Shown in pieces: positions 33,091-45,763 of a stretch of DNA of 64,000 nt. The position numbers and the translations under genes are program-made. Origin of the DNA: Ilumatobacter coccineus YM16-304 (GTDB lineage Bacteria > Actinomycetota > Acidimicrobiia > Acidimicrobiales > Ilumatobacteraceae); assembly GCF_000348785.1 (NCBI RefSeq), contig NC_020520.1, positions 868,001 through 932,000 of the forward strand, read 5' to 3'. The notes below the pieces were generated by a model that made no database searches, was not told the DNA's origin, and worked only from the letters and a program-made list of their open reading frames with translations. The first letter of the stretch is position 1. Every line of letters begins with the position of its first letter.

Positions 33091-37047
<3,957 letters not shown>

Positions 37048-37120
37048 CGTCACGTCGACCCGGGCCGCGACCAGCCCGGCGAGACCACGCTTCACCTCGG
37101 TGGGAGCGAGTGAGATGAAT

Positions 37121-37161
37121 GGAACGGCCCGGGTGGAAACACCCGGGCTGTTCCGCGTTTT
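37121..37161. terminator. Terminator after rpoC, shared with convergent gene
   Basis: A 15-bp stem (37121-37135 with 37140-37154, one G-T pair) with a GAAA loop is followed by GCGTTTT. The stop codon of the convergent secreted protein lies 3 bp further on, so the hairpin probably works from both sides. Confidence 0.8.
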
Positions 37162-37164
37162 CGT

Positions 37165-38130
37165 TCAGCTGACCACGTCCCGCACGATGAACTCCACCAA
37201 CGGCCCACTTCCGCCACCGTCCGAAACAGTCGAGCAATGCACGATCGCAGTGAACGTCCCGTCGCCGGTGCCCGCGGGTTGCATCAACTCTTGGTCTCTG
37301 ACGTAGCAGAAGGAGTCGACCTGCGTCGTGGAGACGACGATCAGCGGCGCTCGCTCGGACCAGTCGAGAGCACGTGAGAACGGTCCGACGACACGAATGA
37401 TGACGCTCGATCCGGTATCCACCTCTGACGAGACGGTGAAACCCTCGGCCGTCGACACATCCTCGAGAACGGCGTTGAAGGCAGTTTGGCCCATCGCAAT
37501 CGTGCGTCCCGCATGTCGGCGGCGCTCTTCGGTCAGAGCGCTCTGAATCGCCTCGTCGACGAGCTCATCGAGTTCGGGTCTGGTCATGTAGCGGTCGTCG
37601 TGGTTGTGGTCGGCGTAGTAGCCGTTGACGTCGATGACGACGTCGACGGTGCCGGCGTTGTTGTAGATCTCGAACTCCTGGTCGACGGAGAGTTCGGCGG
37701 TCACGGCGTTGGGTACGGGTGGTTGTCCGGGGGCCGGATTGAGCGATGCGGTGAGGGGACGGTCGCCGCCGGACCAGATGGTGAGGTAGCTGAACTCCGT
37801 GGCGCCGAGCGCGGTGACGTTGAGCGAGAGTGCGGTCGCGTCGGCGGGGATTTCGTCGGTGCAGGGTGTGCCTTGTTGCTGGGCGTCGACGGTGTGGACG
37901 TCGCCCGCGCCGAGCGGAACGGCGCGTGGTCCGACCTGGTTGGGTGCGGGTCGGGTGTCGGCGAGTCGGCAGGGTTCGATGGGGACGAGGACGGGGCGGT
38001 CGCCGGACGTGACGTCGGCGCCGGCGAACTGTTGCGAGCTGATGCCGACGAAGGTGCCGGCGGTGAGGAGTGCGAGGCCGGTGGCGATCGGGCGGAGTCG
38101 GGCTGGAGGGCTGGATGATCGGAGCTTCAT
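37165..38130 (-). CDS. Secreted protein with one PxR-DTR surface domain
   Basis: The 321-residue product has a signal peptide (basic MKLRSSSPPARLRP, then hydrophobic IATGLALLTAGTFVGI). Residues about 45-165 match the C-terminal repeats of the cyclase-like protein: PCRLADTRPAP, SLNVTALGATEFSYLTIW, ASLNP and DVVIDVNGYY. A short ADHNHDDRYMTRPELDELV stretch follows, similar to trimerising stalks of phage tail fibres. After it comes a C-terminal beta domain of unknown family. A palindrome shared with the LuxR gene lies 35 bp upstream of the ATG, centred about 43 bp before it. It is probably a surface protein under LuxR control. Confidence 0.75.
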   Translation of the reverse strand: MKLRSSSPPARLRPIATGLALLTAGTFVGISSQQFAGADVTSGDRPVLVPIEPCRLADTRPAPNQVGPRAVPLGAGDVHTVDAQQQGTPCTDEIPADATALSLNVTALGATEFSYLTIWSGGDRPLTASLNPAPGQPPVPNAVTAELSVDQEFEIYNNAGTVDVVIDVNGYYADHNHDDRYMTRPELDELVDEAIQSALTEERRRHAGRTIAMGQTAFNAVLEDVSTAEGFTVSSEVDTGSSVIIRVVGPFSRALDWSERAPLIVVSTTQVDSFCYVRDQELMQPAGTGDGTFTAIVHCSTVSDGGGSGPLVEFIVRDVVS

Positions 38131-38164
38131 GCTTCGACTGTGACGGAGCCGGGACGGGCGGTCA

Positions 38165-38181
38165 TGAGTAACAACTACTCA
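38165..38181. promoter_or_regulatory. Palindromic operator, copy 1
   Basis: TGAGTA-ACAAC-TACTCA is a perfect 6-N5-6 inverted repeat. It lies between the LuxR regulator's 3' end and the secreted protein's start. A matching copy is at 40805-40821, with one base different in the spacer. LuxR-type dimers bind palindromes of this kind, and activators often bind about 42 bp before the transcript start. Confidence 0.65.
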
Positions 38182-38202
38182 GCCGGAAGCGCCGGCACGC
38201 GC

Positions 38203-40755
38203 TCAGAGGAGGGCGAGGGCCGGTGTGAGTTCGCGTCGGCCTCGGATGCCGAGCTTCTCGTAGACCCGTTGCAGATGGTTGTCGACGGTCCGGACCGAGA
38301 TGCCGAGCTCGTCGGCGATCATGCGGCTGGTCATCCCGGCCGCTGCCCGTGTCGCCACGTCGAGCTCGCGGCCGGTGATCGTGACCGGCGCAGCGCCGCG
38401 GTCGAGGGTGCTGAACCAGTCTTCACCGGTGGCGTTCTGGGCGTCGGAGGCGGAGCGTCGCGCCCGGGTGGCGGCGCGCGTGTCGCCGTCGGCGTCGAAC
38501 AGGTCGGCGGCCAGGAGTGCCGCCTCGGCGGCGAACAGGTCGGCACCGATCTCGGTGAAACCTCGCGAGCACTCCATCGCCTGCTCGCCCGAACGCTCGG
38601 ACGACGCAGCACCGACCGCAGCGCGCAAGAACCCGAGCCGACCTTGGCAGCTGGCCACGGCGTTCCAAGCGCTCGGCTCGACCTGCCCGCCGAGGCGGAC
38701 CACGTCGTGCAGTGCCGCACCTGCGAGCACGATCGACTCGGCGGCGAGCGCAGTGTCGGCCACCTGATGCAGGCGGTCGATCGCTCCCGCCACGTCGCCT
38801 CGTACGGCCGACACCCAGGCCTCGGCCCGCCCGACCTCGGGCGACATCATCGCACCAGGGTGGTCGGGCACTGCCACCAGTTCGGCCCATGCCTCCTCTG
38901 CCCCGGCCACGTCTGCCCGCAGCGCTGCGCACATGGTGAGCCCGGCGAGCGCCCAGCGGCGCGGCCCGCGTTGATGGATCGAGGCGAACGCAGCCGCCGA
39001 CTCCCCGAATCGCTGCGACGCTTCGGAGATGCGTCCGCGAGTGAGGAGGGCTCGACCCAACGTGAGCGCGCCCCAGGCCTGACCGGCGCGGTCACCGTTC
39101 GACACGGTGAAGTCGTGGACGGCCCGCGCCACGGCCTCGGAGTCGGCGAGCTCGCCCAGGTCGTGCGCAGCCATCGTGCCGAGCACCACGAACAGTCCAC
39201 GATCGGGCAGGGCGAGTTGCTCGCCGAGCGCGTCGCAGGCGACGTAGGCCCGACTGGCGAGATCCTTTGCTTCACGCCCTCGACCGCTGAGCGCCAGTGA
39301 CGCGGTGGCCGCCACGCTCGCGGTGACGAAGGCTCGGCCGGTGTCGTCGCCGTCGAGGAGCGGTTCGGCCAGCTTCAAGGCTTCGGCGACGCGTCCCTCG
39401 TTCGACAGGATGACGGCTCGGCTCGCGGTGACCGTGTCTCGCCATGGTCCGGGAGCGAGCTCGGCTTCGGCGTCGCGAAGGAGCCGGTGCGTCTCGGCGG
39501 CACGACCGAGCCCCCAGAACATGGCGTCGGCGCGCTGCACCGCGATCATCGCCCGCTGCTCGTCGTCGATCTCCCCGCCGAAGTCACGGAGCACTTGATC
39601 GGCGCGCTCGTGGTCGCCGCGATCGGTGAAGGCGACGCCGAGGACGAGTGCCGCGTCGACGCTTTCGTCGTCCATCGCTCGCAGCGCGAGATCGATCGCC
39701 AGCTGTTCCTGTCGGTCGTAGAGCGCTCGTCGCGCTGCCAGCACCATGTCGGCCGAGATCGCCGTGCCACCCGCACGGAGTTGCCAGGCCACGGAGCGGA
39801 CGATGTCGTCCCGGCGCCGCAGCGGTGTGGCCTCGAGATAGCCGAGCAGTTCGCGGCAGCGTTCGGCGGTCCGCGCTTCGCCCATCGAGCGGCGAGCCAC
39901 ATCACCGAAGATGGGATGTGCCAGTCGCACCTCGCGACGGAGGCCGTCGGTGATGGCCTCGATCAGACCGGAGTCCTCCGCAGCGGCGAGCGCGCCCGTG
40001 CCGACTTCGGCGACCAATTGCGTGAAGCCGACGGGCTCGCCGAGCGCGACGAGTTCGACCACGTGGCGAGCAGCGGGATCGAGCGCGTCGAGGCGTTCGC
40101 TGACGAGTTCGTCGAGTCGCACCGACCGCGGGGCCTCGACCAGCCGCCACAGGCCGTCGTCGTCGACGAGCGTGCCTCCCACCAACGCGGAACGAACGAG
40201 TTCACGCAGCATCAGCGGAGAACCCTGCGTCGCCTCCCACAGCATCCGGCGGCTCGAAGCGTCGATCGGACCGTCGAGGACTTCGTCGAGCAGTTCGTCG
40301 ACCTCGGCTCGATCGAACTCCCGCAGGTCGACGCGTTCGAGATGCTCGTCCTTCCACATGGCGGTGACGGCGGCCGGCACGTCTTCGCCGGTCCGGAGCG
40401 TGGCGACCAACACGATCTCGCGTTGCACGACCAATCGGTGGACCAACGCCGCGGCGTCGTCGTCGAGGAGTTGCGCGTCGTCGAGCACGATGACCGGACA
40501 TGCCTCGGCGGTTCCGGCCGGAGACAGCGCGCTCAGGGGGATGGTCAACCCGGTCGGGGCGACGCGCAGCACGCTTCGTTCGGCGTCGAGCGCGTCGGCG
40601 ATCTCACGGGCCAAGCGGGTCTTGCCGACGCCGGCAGATCCAGCGATGATGACCCCGCGCCCGGCGTCGATGTTGGCTCGACAGAGCTCGATCTCGGTCG
40701 CTCGTGCGACGAGCGGCCATTCACCTGTCGGCACCGACGGCTGGGCAGAGGTCAC
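38203..40755 (-). CDS. LuxR-family STAND (LAL-type) transcriptional regulator
   Basis: The 850-residue product has an N-terminal AAA/NTPase domain with Walker A GSAGVGKT (39-46) and Walker B CPVIVLDDAQLL (about 86-97). A long alpha-helical TPR-like region follows. A C-terminal LuxR helix-turn-helix (about 785-845: ELDVATRAAAGMTSRMIADE, ISVRTVDNHLQRVYEKLGI) binds DNA. The start is GTG at 40755, with TAGGGT 6 nt upstream that would suit a leaderless transcript. Matching palindromes flank the gene at 38165-38181 and 40805-40821, suggesting control of itself and its neighbours. The signal it senses is unknown. Confidence 0.87.
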   Translation of the reverse strand: MTSAQPSVPTGEWPLVARATEIELCRANIDAGRGVIIAGSAGVGKTRLAREIADALDAERSVLRVAPTGLTIPLSALSPAGTAEACPVIVLDDAQLLDDDAAALVHRLVVQREIVLVATLRTGEDVPAAVTAMWKDEHLERVDLREFDRAEVDELLDEVLDGPIDASSRRMLWEATQGSPLMLRELVRSALVGGTLVDDDGLWRLVEAPRSVRLDELVSERLDALDPAARHVVELVALGEPVGFTQLVAEVGTGALAAAEDSGLIEAITDGLRREVRLAHPIFGDVARRSMGEARTAERCRELLGYLEATPLRRRDDIVRSVAWQLRAGGTAISADMVLAARRALYDRQEQLAIDLALRAMDDESVDAALVLGVAFTDRGDHERADQVLRDFGGEIDDEQRAMIAVQRADAMFWGLGRAAETHRLLRDAEAELAPGPWRDTVTASRAVILSNEGRVAEALKLAEPLLDGDDTGRAFVTASVAATASLALSGRGREAKDLASRAYVACDALGEQLALPDRGLFVVLGTMAAHDLGELADSEAVARAVHDFTVSNGDRAGQAWGALTLGRALLTRGRISEASQRFGESAAAFASIHQRGPRRWALAGLTMCAALRADVAGAEEAWAELVAVPDHPGAMMSPEVGRAEAWVSAVRGDVAGAIDRLHQVADTALAAESIVLAGAALHDVVRLGGQVEPSAWNAVASCQGRLGFLRAAVGAASSERSGEQAMECSRGFTEIGADLFAAEAALLAADLFDADGDTRAATRARRSASDAQNATGEDWFSTLDRGAAPVTITGRELDVATRAAAGMTSRMIADELGISVRTVDNHLQRVYEKLGIRGRRELTPALALL

Positions 40756-40804
40756 CTCGACACCCTATGAAACGGTGGGGGATCATTGCTCGGCTTTGCC
40801 GACG

Positions 40805-40821
40805 TGAGTAAGAACTACTCA
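40805..40821. promoter_or_regulatory. Palindromic operator, copy 2
   Basis: TGAGTA-AGAAC-TACTCA has the same 6-bp arms and 5-bp spacer as the copy at 38165. It lies in the divergent gap between the LuxR start (centre 58 bp away) and the small acidic gene at 40890 (centre 77 bp away). Confidence 0.65.
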
Positions 40822-40889
40822 TGCGCGCGGCCACCATCGTCGGTCACCCTGGACCGAGTGGAAGAGTTCTCGATCGATGCGAGGTGGCG

Positions 40890-41096
40890 ATGGGCCTGTT
40901 CAAACCGCTGAAGTACGAACGCGACAGCCAAGACGACGACGTGCGGGACGATGACGTGCGGGACGCCGTTGCGCCGGATGAGGAAGCAGCCGGCGACACC
41001 GACGAGAGGGCGAGCGCTCCGGACGACCACGATGCCGGCCCGGCCACGTCGCCGTCGGACGGCGCATCCGAGTCGATGGTCGGTGACGACTCGTGA
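40890..41096 (+). CDS. Small acidic protein, unknown
   Basis: The 68-residue product begins MGLFKPLKYERDSQDDDV and is then almost all Asp, Ala, Glu and Ser, probably disordered. No signal peptide or known domain is visible. A GCGAGGTG ribosome binding site precedes ATG 40890. Its TGA overlaps the GTG start of the next gene (GTGA), so the two are translationally coupled. It is likely in the LuxR-controlled divergent unit. Confidence 0.55.
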   Translation: MGLFKPLKYERDSQDDDVRDDDVRDAVAPDEEAAGDTDERASAPDDHDAGPATSPSDGASESMVGDDS

Positions 41097-42955
41097 GGCG
41101 ATCGGGCATCACCGCGCTCGCCGCTGCGTTGGTGCTCGCCGCGTGCGGCGGTGGCTCCGACACTGCGACCGACGGGCCGAGCGACACCGTGTCGGTCGCG
41201 CCGCCGACCACGACGGCCGACGCCGACAGCGATGGCGACACCGATGGCGTGACCGACACATCTCCCTCGACGACCGAGCCGTCGCCGACGACGAGCACCA
41301 CCGTCGCACCCGCTCCCGAACCGATCGACTTCTCCAAGGAACCGTTCGTCGTGTTCGCGCCGGTGCCTCCGCGACCCGACGGTGCTCCCGCTTCGCTGCC
41401 CGACGGCCTCGACGACTTCCACGCGCTCTTCGACGAGGACGCCCCGTGGTCGGAGGCACTCGCCTCGCTCGACGGCTTCAAGATCCACAGCTGGATGATC
41501 CGCCACTACCTCACCGATGCCGAACTCATCCGGATCGCCGGCTTTCTCGAGCGACACGACATCGCGTTGATCATCGAGGCCGAACCGCTCGACCCGCCCG
41601 ATCCCGCCGAGTGCGATCACATGGAGTCGTACGAAGGCCCGTACGAGATCGAGAACGCGGCCCGCTTGCGCGACCTCGGGATCACGCCGGCGGCGTACGC
41701 CATCGAGCAGCCGTTCTCGTACGGTCATCGCCTCGACACGCCGGGTGCGTGTCGTTACGAACTCGAGCGGGTGCTCGACGAGGTCGTCGCCTGGGCCGGT
41801 GAGTTGCGGGCGATCTTTCCCGAGGTCGCCATCGGCTCGATCGAGGCACTCTGGGATCGCCCGACGACCACGCCCGACGACTTCGCGATCTGGATCGACG
41901 CGTACACGGCGGCGATGGGTGAGCCGCCGGCGTTCCAACACGTCGACGTCAACTGGGCCATCCCCGGTTGGCCGGAGACCCTGCGCGGCATCGAGGAGGT
42001 CGTGGAGTCGCGAGGCGTGCCGTTCGGTCCGCTCTACAACGGCTCGGGGCAGGCGACCAACGACGAGTGGATCGCGCAGACGATGCAGCACATCTCGACC
42101 TACGAGCTGATGCACGGCGGTACGCCGGGCCACGTCACCATCCAGTCGTGGAACTCGCAGCCCGATCGGGGACTCCCCGAGACCGAGACCTCGGCGATGA
42201 CCCACCTGATCAATCGCTACGCCGGTGCTCGGCCGACGTTCGAGGCCACCGTGGCCGACGGTGTCGTCGCAGGGCGGGTCGTCGACCAGGCCGGTGAGCC
42301 GATCGGCGGTGTTCCGGTGCTCGTCGAGACGCTGGCCGGGCCCGGAACGCGCCAGCAGTTGGTGCTGTCGGGCGAAGTGCCTGTCGACGTGACCCAGGCG
42401 TTGCTGATGCTGAGGGTGAACGTCGAGGACTCGTTCGACGTGGCCGCCGACGTCACCATCCACTCGATCAGCTACATCGAGTCGGAGTCGGCCGATGGCG
42501 CGAGCGGGGCGAGTCTCGTCCCCAACGGTTCGTTCGCCGACGGTCTCGACTCGTGGGGCGTCTACGACGACAACGAAGGCAGCGTCACGGCGGTCGGCGA
42601 CGACGGCGACGGCGCGATGCGAGTCTCGGCAGCGCTCGGCGCCCGCGTGCTCGTCGACGGGCCGTGGTTCCCGGTGACGCCGGGTGCCGACTACGACGTG
42701 ATCGTCGACGTGACGGTCGCCGACGCTTCGTCCCATGGAGCCATCGGACTCGGATTCCTCGACGGCGACGTCGAGACCCAACGGGTGGTACTCGACGTCC
42801 GAGCCGACGACCAGGTGCTCGGCAGCACGGTGTCGGATGGCGCGGGCGCCTTCACGGTGGAGTTCGATCCGGCGATGCTCGGCGTCGGTGCCACGGTGAG
42901 CATCGACACCCCAGGCGACCTCACCAGGTGGCCGGCGTCACACGACGTCAGTTGA
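41093..42955 (+). CDS. Secreted lipoprotein with glycosidase-like barrel and C-terminal carbohydrate-binding-like domain
   Basis: The 620-residue product has a lipoprotein signal (ALVLAAC, Cys18) and a Thr/Pro/Asp linker (to about 80). The ~320-residue domain that follows looks like a TIM-barrel glycoside hydrolase: repeated strand-helix units with IALIIEAEPL, AIGSIEALWDRP, FQHVDVNWAIPGW and VTIQSWNSQPD. Candidate acids are the Glu/Asp of these strands, but the exact family is not assigned. The C-terminal ~140 residues (PNGSFADGLDSWGVYDDNEG) resemble a CBM4/9-type jelly roll. It overlaps the small acidic gene by 3 bp and is probably made from the same transcript. It may act on extracellular polysaccharide. 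Confidence 0.72.
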   Translation: MRRSGITALAAALVLAACGGGSDTATDGPSDTVSVAPPTTTADADSDGDTDGVTDTSPSTTEPSPTTSTTVAPAPEPIDFSKEPFVVFAPVPPRPDGAPASLPDGLDDFHALFDEDAPWSEALASLDGFKIHSWMIRHYLTDAELIRIAGFLERHDIALIIEAEPLDPPDPAECDHMESYEGPYEIENAARLRDLGITPAAYAIEQPFSYGHRLDTPGACRYELERVLDEVVAWAGELRAIFPEVAIGSIEALWDRPTTTPDDFAIWIDAYTAAMGEPPAFQHVDVNWAIPGWPETLRGIEEVVESRGVPFGPLYNGSGQATNDEWIAQTMQHISTYELMHGGTPGHVTIQSWNSQPDRGLPETETSAMTHLINRYAGARPTFEATVADGVVAGRVVDQAGEPIGGVPVLVETLAGPGTRQQLVLSGEVPVDVTQALLMLRVNVEDSFDVAADVTIHSISYIESESADGASGASLVPNGSFADGLDSWGVYDDNEGSVTAVGDDGDGAMRVSAALGARVLVDGPWFPVTPGADYDVIVDVTVADASSHGAIGLGFLDGDVETQRVVLDVRADDQVLGSTVSDGAGAFTVEFDPAMLGVGATVSIDTPGDLTRWPASHDVS

Positions 42956-42967
42956 ACTGCCGTTCTT

Positions 42968-42984
42968 CGAACCGCTCCGGTTCG
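42968..42984 (+). terminator. Small hairpin after the glycosidase-like gene
   Basis: CGAACCG-CTC-CGGTTCG is a perfect 7-bp stem starting 13 bp after the stop codon. It has no T-run. The rest of the gap to 43159 shows nothing clear. Confidence 0.4.
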
Positions 42985-43159
42985 TCGCCGGGCCACCCGC
43001 CGTACCGCGAACACCCACAGTGATGGCGTGATCATCGCCAGATGGCGGTCGTCGGCGGGCTGTGGCAGGAGGTGTGGCACGTGACACGCAGCGGTGTGCT
43101 CTCACTCAGCGTGCGAAATACCTGTTCAGATCCGCTCAATTTCGACCGATGACTAGGGG

Positions 43160-44308
43160 ATGACGAATTCGTTGGCACCTCGGCTCGACGCTCCCGTGCT
43201 CGCCGACCACTTCTCTCCGGAGGGGGTCGAGCGACTGGTCCGAGCGGTTTCCCTCTCGCTCCGTGACGGTGTCGTCGTCCAGCGAGGGTCCGGCGAGTTC
43301 GTCTGGTTCAACGCGGTCGCGTGCCGGCTGCTGCGTATGACCCCCGAAGAACTGCAGAGTCGACCGTCGAAGAGTGAGTTCTGGCAGGCCGTCCACCCGG
43401 ACGGGTCGCCATACCCGGGCGATGAACATCCTGGGCCGCTCGCGATCCGGACCGGGACGCCCGTTCGCGGTGCGCTGATGTGTTTGCGCACCGGCGACTA
43501 CGACACACGATGGGTCTCGGCCGATGCCACTCCGATCACCATCGACGGTGAACGCCTCGCCGTGGTCATCTTCACCGACATTACCGACGAACGCGCCGAC
43601 CGCGAAGCGCTCGTCAGCGCCATGGCCGAACTCCAGCAGCTGCTGTTGCAGGAGAACTTTCCCAAGAACGACATCGTCAACTTCGCCGCGCGATACCGAT
43701 CGGTCGGCATGTCGACCTCGCTGGGCGGCGACTTCTACGGCGCCTATCAGCACTCACCGCGCCGGCTCGGCTTCTTCATGGGCGACGTCTGCGGTCACGG
43801 CATCGGCTCGGCCTCGCTGAGTTCGGTTGCCCGCAACACCATGCGAGCGATCAGCCCGGTCGTCGACAACCCCAGCCTGATCTTGAGCGAGCTGCACCGC
43901 CTCGTGCTCGACGAGCGCCCCGACACGTTCCTGACCGGACTCGCCGGCTACGTCGAGCAGACACCGAGCCGCGTGCAGCTCCGCCTCGCGATCGGTGGGC
44001 ATCCGTCGCCCATCCTCGTGCGCGACGGACGAGCGACGTACATCGGCCACGCCGGACCGCTCGTCGGCATGGTGCCCGACGCGCCGCGACCGCTGTTCGA
44101 GTGCGAGCTCCTGCCCGGTGACCGGGTCATCGCGTACACCGATGGCGTGCTCGACTCCGCGACACCGCGACTCGACGGCGACGAACTGCTCGCCGCCGTA
44201 CCCGCACACGGCGACATCGACGACACGCTCGATGCGTTGATGCGTCTGGCCGACGCCGATCTCATCGCCGCCGACGACACCGCGCTCCTCGGATTCGAGG
44301 TGCTGTGA
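43160..44308 (+). CDS. PAS-domain PP2C (SpoIIE/RsbU-type) phosphatase
   Basis: The 382-residue product has an N-terminal PAS sensor (about 25-140: LSLRDGVVVQRGSGEFVWFN, SADATPITIDGERLAVVIFTDI). A short helical linker leads to a SpoIIE-type serine phosphatase domain (about 170-382). That domain's metal-binding Asp residues lie in LGGDFYGAY, FFMGDVCGHGIGSASL, AYTDGVLDSA and DDTALLGFEV. Such enzymes dephosphorylate anti-anti-sigma factors or sigma regulators in stress signalling. No partner gene is visible here. The AGGGG before ATG 43160 has almost no spacing, so a downstream TTG at 43172 could be used. It is followed by the EAL-like gene 103 bp later. Confidence 0.85.
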   Translation: MTNSLAPRLDAPVLADHFSPEGVERLVRAVSLSLRDGVVVQRGSGEFVWFNAVACRLLRMTPEELQSRPSKSEFWQAVHPDGSPYPGDEHPGPLAIRTGTPVRGALMCLRTGDYDTRWVSADATPITIDGERLAVVIFTDITDERADREALVSAMAELQQLLLQENFPKNDIVNFAARYRSVGMSTSLGGDFYGAYQHSPRRLGFFMGDVCGHGIGSASLSSVARNTMRAISPVVDNPSLILSELHRLVLDERPDTFLTGLAGYVEQTPSRVQLRLAIGGHPSPILVRDGRATYIGHAGPLVGMVPDAPRPLFECELLPGDRVIAYTDGVLDSATPRLDGDELLAAVPAHGDIDDTLDALMRLADADLIAADDTALLGFEVL

Positions 44309-44411
44309 TGTCGACGCACCCACGTGTGCTGTTCGCAGCGCACCACACCACGTCGACGGACGCCAGCGTTCGTCGCCACATGAACATGAGTCCTGAACTC
44401 GGGAGGTTTGG

Positions 44412-45368
44412 ATGATTGAACGACTGATGCCGGAGATGCCGGAGACACCGGCCAGGCCCGCCGCGTCGACCGACGTGGCGGCGCGCCTCGCCACCGATCT
44501 GTCGGAGGAGTTCTTCAACGACCTCGTGCTCGGGGCACAGCTCGGCACGTTCACCGCGGCCGACGTCCGCACCAAGGTGCTCGATCGCGTCCGCGCGACG
44601 CTCGACGTGCCCGACGACGGTGCGACGCGAGCCTTCGTCACGCTCCAGCCGATCGTGCACCTCGAGAGCAATGCGGTGATCGGCTACGAAGCCACCGTCG
44701 CGTTCAGTCACGAAGGCCCGGGTGCCGTGAGCGAGATCGAGCGTGGCGCGACGCGCAGCGCAGCGATGCAGATCGACGCGGTCCGCGCCGCCCTCGGCCG
44801 AATCGACGAAGTGCCGAGAGGCCAGTTCCTCGCGGTGAAGGTGTCGGGTGCCGGGCTGCAGCACGATTCGCTCGCGCCGACGCTGCTCGCCGCCAACGTC
44901 GATCGGCTGGTCGTGGAGATCTCGGAAGGAACCGCCGCCGACATCGGGACGGTTCGCGAAGGCATCGACTCACTCGCTCGCATCGGCGTTCGTTCGGCCA
45001 TCGACGGCGCAGGCGTGGGTCTGTTCCGTGGCGCGTCGCTCTACGAGGTGTCGCCGGCGCTCCTCAAGATCGATCCGTCGATCGTCGACGGCTGTGCCGA
45101 AGACGACGACAAGCGAGTCCAGATCGAGAAGCTGATCGCCATCGGTCGTCGCCTCGGCGCGCTCGTCGTGGCGAGCGGGGTCGACACGCGTGAGTCGCTT
45201 GCTGCCGTGTTCCTGCTCGGCGTCGACGCGGCACAGGGAAGTTGCGTGCAGACCAACGATGTCGTGGTCAGCGCGACGGCCGGATGGTCGGAGTCGCGAG
45301 TCGAATCCGACGAGGCGTCGGAACGCCAAAACACCGAAAGTGTTTTTTCTCTCACTAAAAGTGTTTGA
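44412..45368 (+). CDS. Degenerate EAL-domain protein
   Basis: The 318-residue product has an EAL fold: FVTLQPIVHLESNAVIGYEA, VVEISEG, LKIDPSIVDG and GVDAAQGSCV. Catalytic residues of cyclic-di-GMP phosphodiesterases are missing. E-A-L has become E-A-T, the D-D-F-G loop reads I-D-G-A-G-V-G, and A-E-G-V-E reads A-S-G-V-D. It is therefore more likely a nucleotide or protein-binding module than an enzyme. GGGAGG lies 6 nt before ATG 44412. The last 12 codons (NTESVFSLTKSV) are AT-rich and overlap a T-tailed hairpin (45328-45348). The phosphatase upstream suggests a joint signalling role. Confidence 0.8.
   Translation: MIERLMPEMPETPARPAASTDVAARLATDLSEEFFNDLVLGAQLGTFTAADVRTKVLDRVRATLDVPDDGATRAFVTLQPIVHLESNAVIGYEATVAFSHEGPGAVSEIERGATRSAAMQIDAVRAALGRIDEVPRGQFLAVKVSGAGLQHDSLAPTLLAANVDRLVVEISEGTAADIGTVREGIDSLARIGVRSAIDGAGVGLFRGASLYEVSPALLKIDPSIVDGCAEDDDKRVQIEKLIAIGRRLGALVVASGVDTRESLAAVFLLGVDAAQGSCVQTNDVVVSATAGWSESRVESDEASERQNTESVFSLTKSV
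45328..45348 (+). terminator. T-tailed hairpin inside the end of the EAL-like gene
   Basis: AAAACAC pairs with GTGTTTT around CGAAA and runs into TTTTTT. It lies 20 bp before the stop codon, in the only markedly AT-rich stretch of this region. Confidence 0.45.
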
Positions 45369-45397
45369 GATGTTCGAGGTCGGGGAACACCCTGACC

Positions 45398-45631
45398 ATG
45401 GACATGATCATCAACGGTGTCGCCGTCATCATCGCAGTCTCCGTGTTCGCCACCTTCGTCGGCCAGGTCCTCGCACCGCTTCGTCGCAGCGCCCTGTGGG
45501 CCGCTCCGGCAGCAGCGCCCATGGCCCCACGGATCAGCACTCCTGCTGCGGCGCTCTCCGCTGAGATCATCGAACTCGACGATCACCGCCGCCCGGTGAC
45601 GTCGACGGTTGCGCAGCCGATCGCCGCCTGA
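45398..45631 (+). CDS. Small single-helix membrane protein, unknown
   Basis: The 77-residue product starts MDMIINGVAVIIAVSVFATF, a membrane helix at the very N-terminus. A Pro/Ala-rich tail follows (LRRSALWAAPAAAPMAP and EIIELDDHRRPVTS). No family is recognised. The start codon lies 29 bp after the EAL-like gene, and no strong ribosome binding site is seen. A terminator follows. Coding status rests on the frame, composition and helix only. Confidence 0.5.
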   Translation: MDMIINGVAVIIAVSVFATFVGQVLAPLRRSALWAAPAAAPMAPRISTPAAALSAEIIELDDHRRPVTSTVAQPIAA

Positions 45632-45658
45632 CCGCCAGCAGCATCGCTGCCATTTGCA

Positions 45659-45694
45659 GAGAGCCCGGGCCTCGGCCCGGGCTCTCGCCGTTTT
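45659..45694 (+). terminator. Rho-independent terminator before rpsL
   Basis: A perfect 12-bp stem (45659-45670 with 45675-45686) with a CTCG loop is followed by GCCGTTTT. It isolates rpsL-rpsG from the signalling genes. The gap 45632-45933 also holds the inverted repeat at 45740 and no gene. Confidence 0.85.
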
Positions 45695-45739
45695 CGCTGT
45701 CTTAGCCGTGGCATCCGCCGATGCGGTTGGTCGGCGTTG

Positions 45740-45763
45740 GATCGCGCGACGCGTTGCGCGATC
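45740..45763. promoter_or_regulatory. Inverted repeat in the rpsL leader region
   Basis: GATCGCGC and GCGCGATC are exact inverted copies separated by 8 bp. The repeat lies about 170 bp before rpsL, so it could be an operator or an mRNA hairpin. No clear promoter could be assigned in this gap. Confidence 0.4.

Noticed and set aside
44385-44402. Third LuxR operator upstream of the EAL-like gene
   Set aside because: TGAGT...ACTCG is imperfect and has a 5-bp instead of 7-bp gap between the half sites, so it does not match the two operators.
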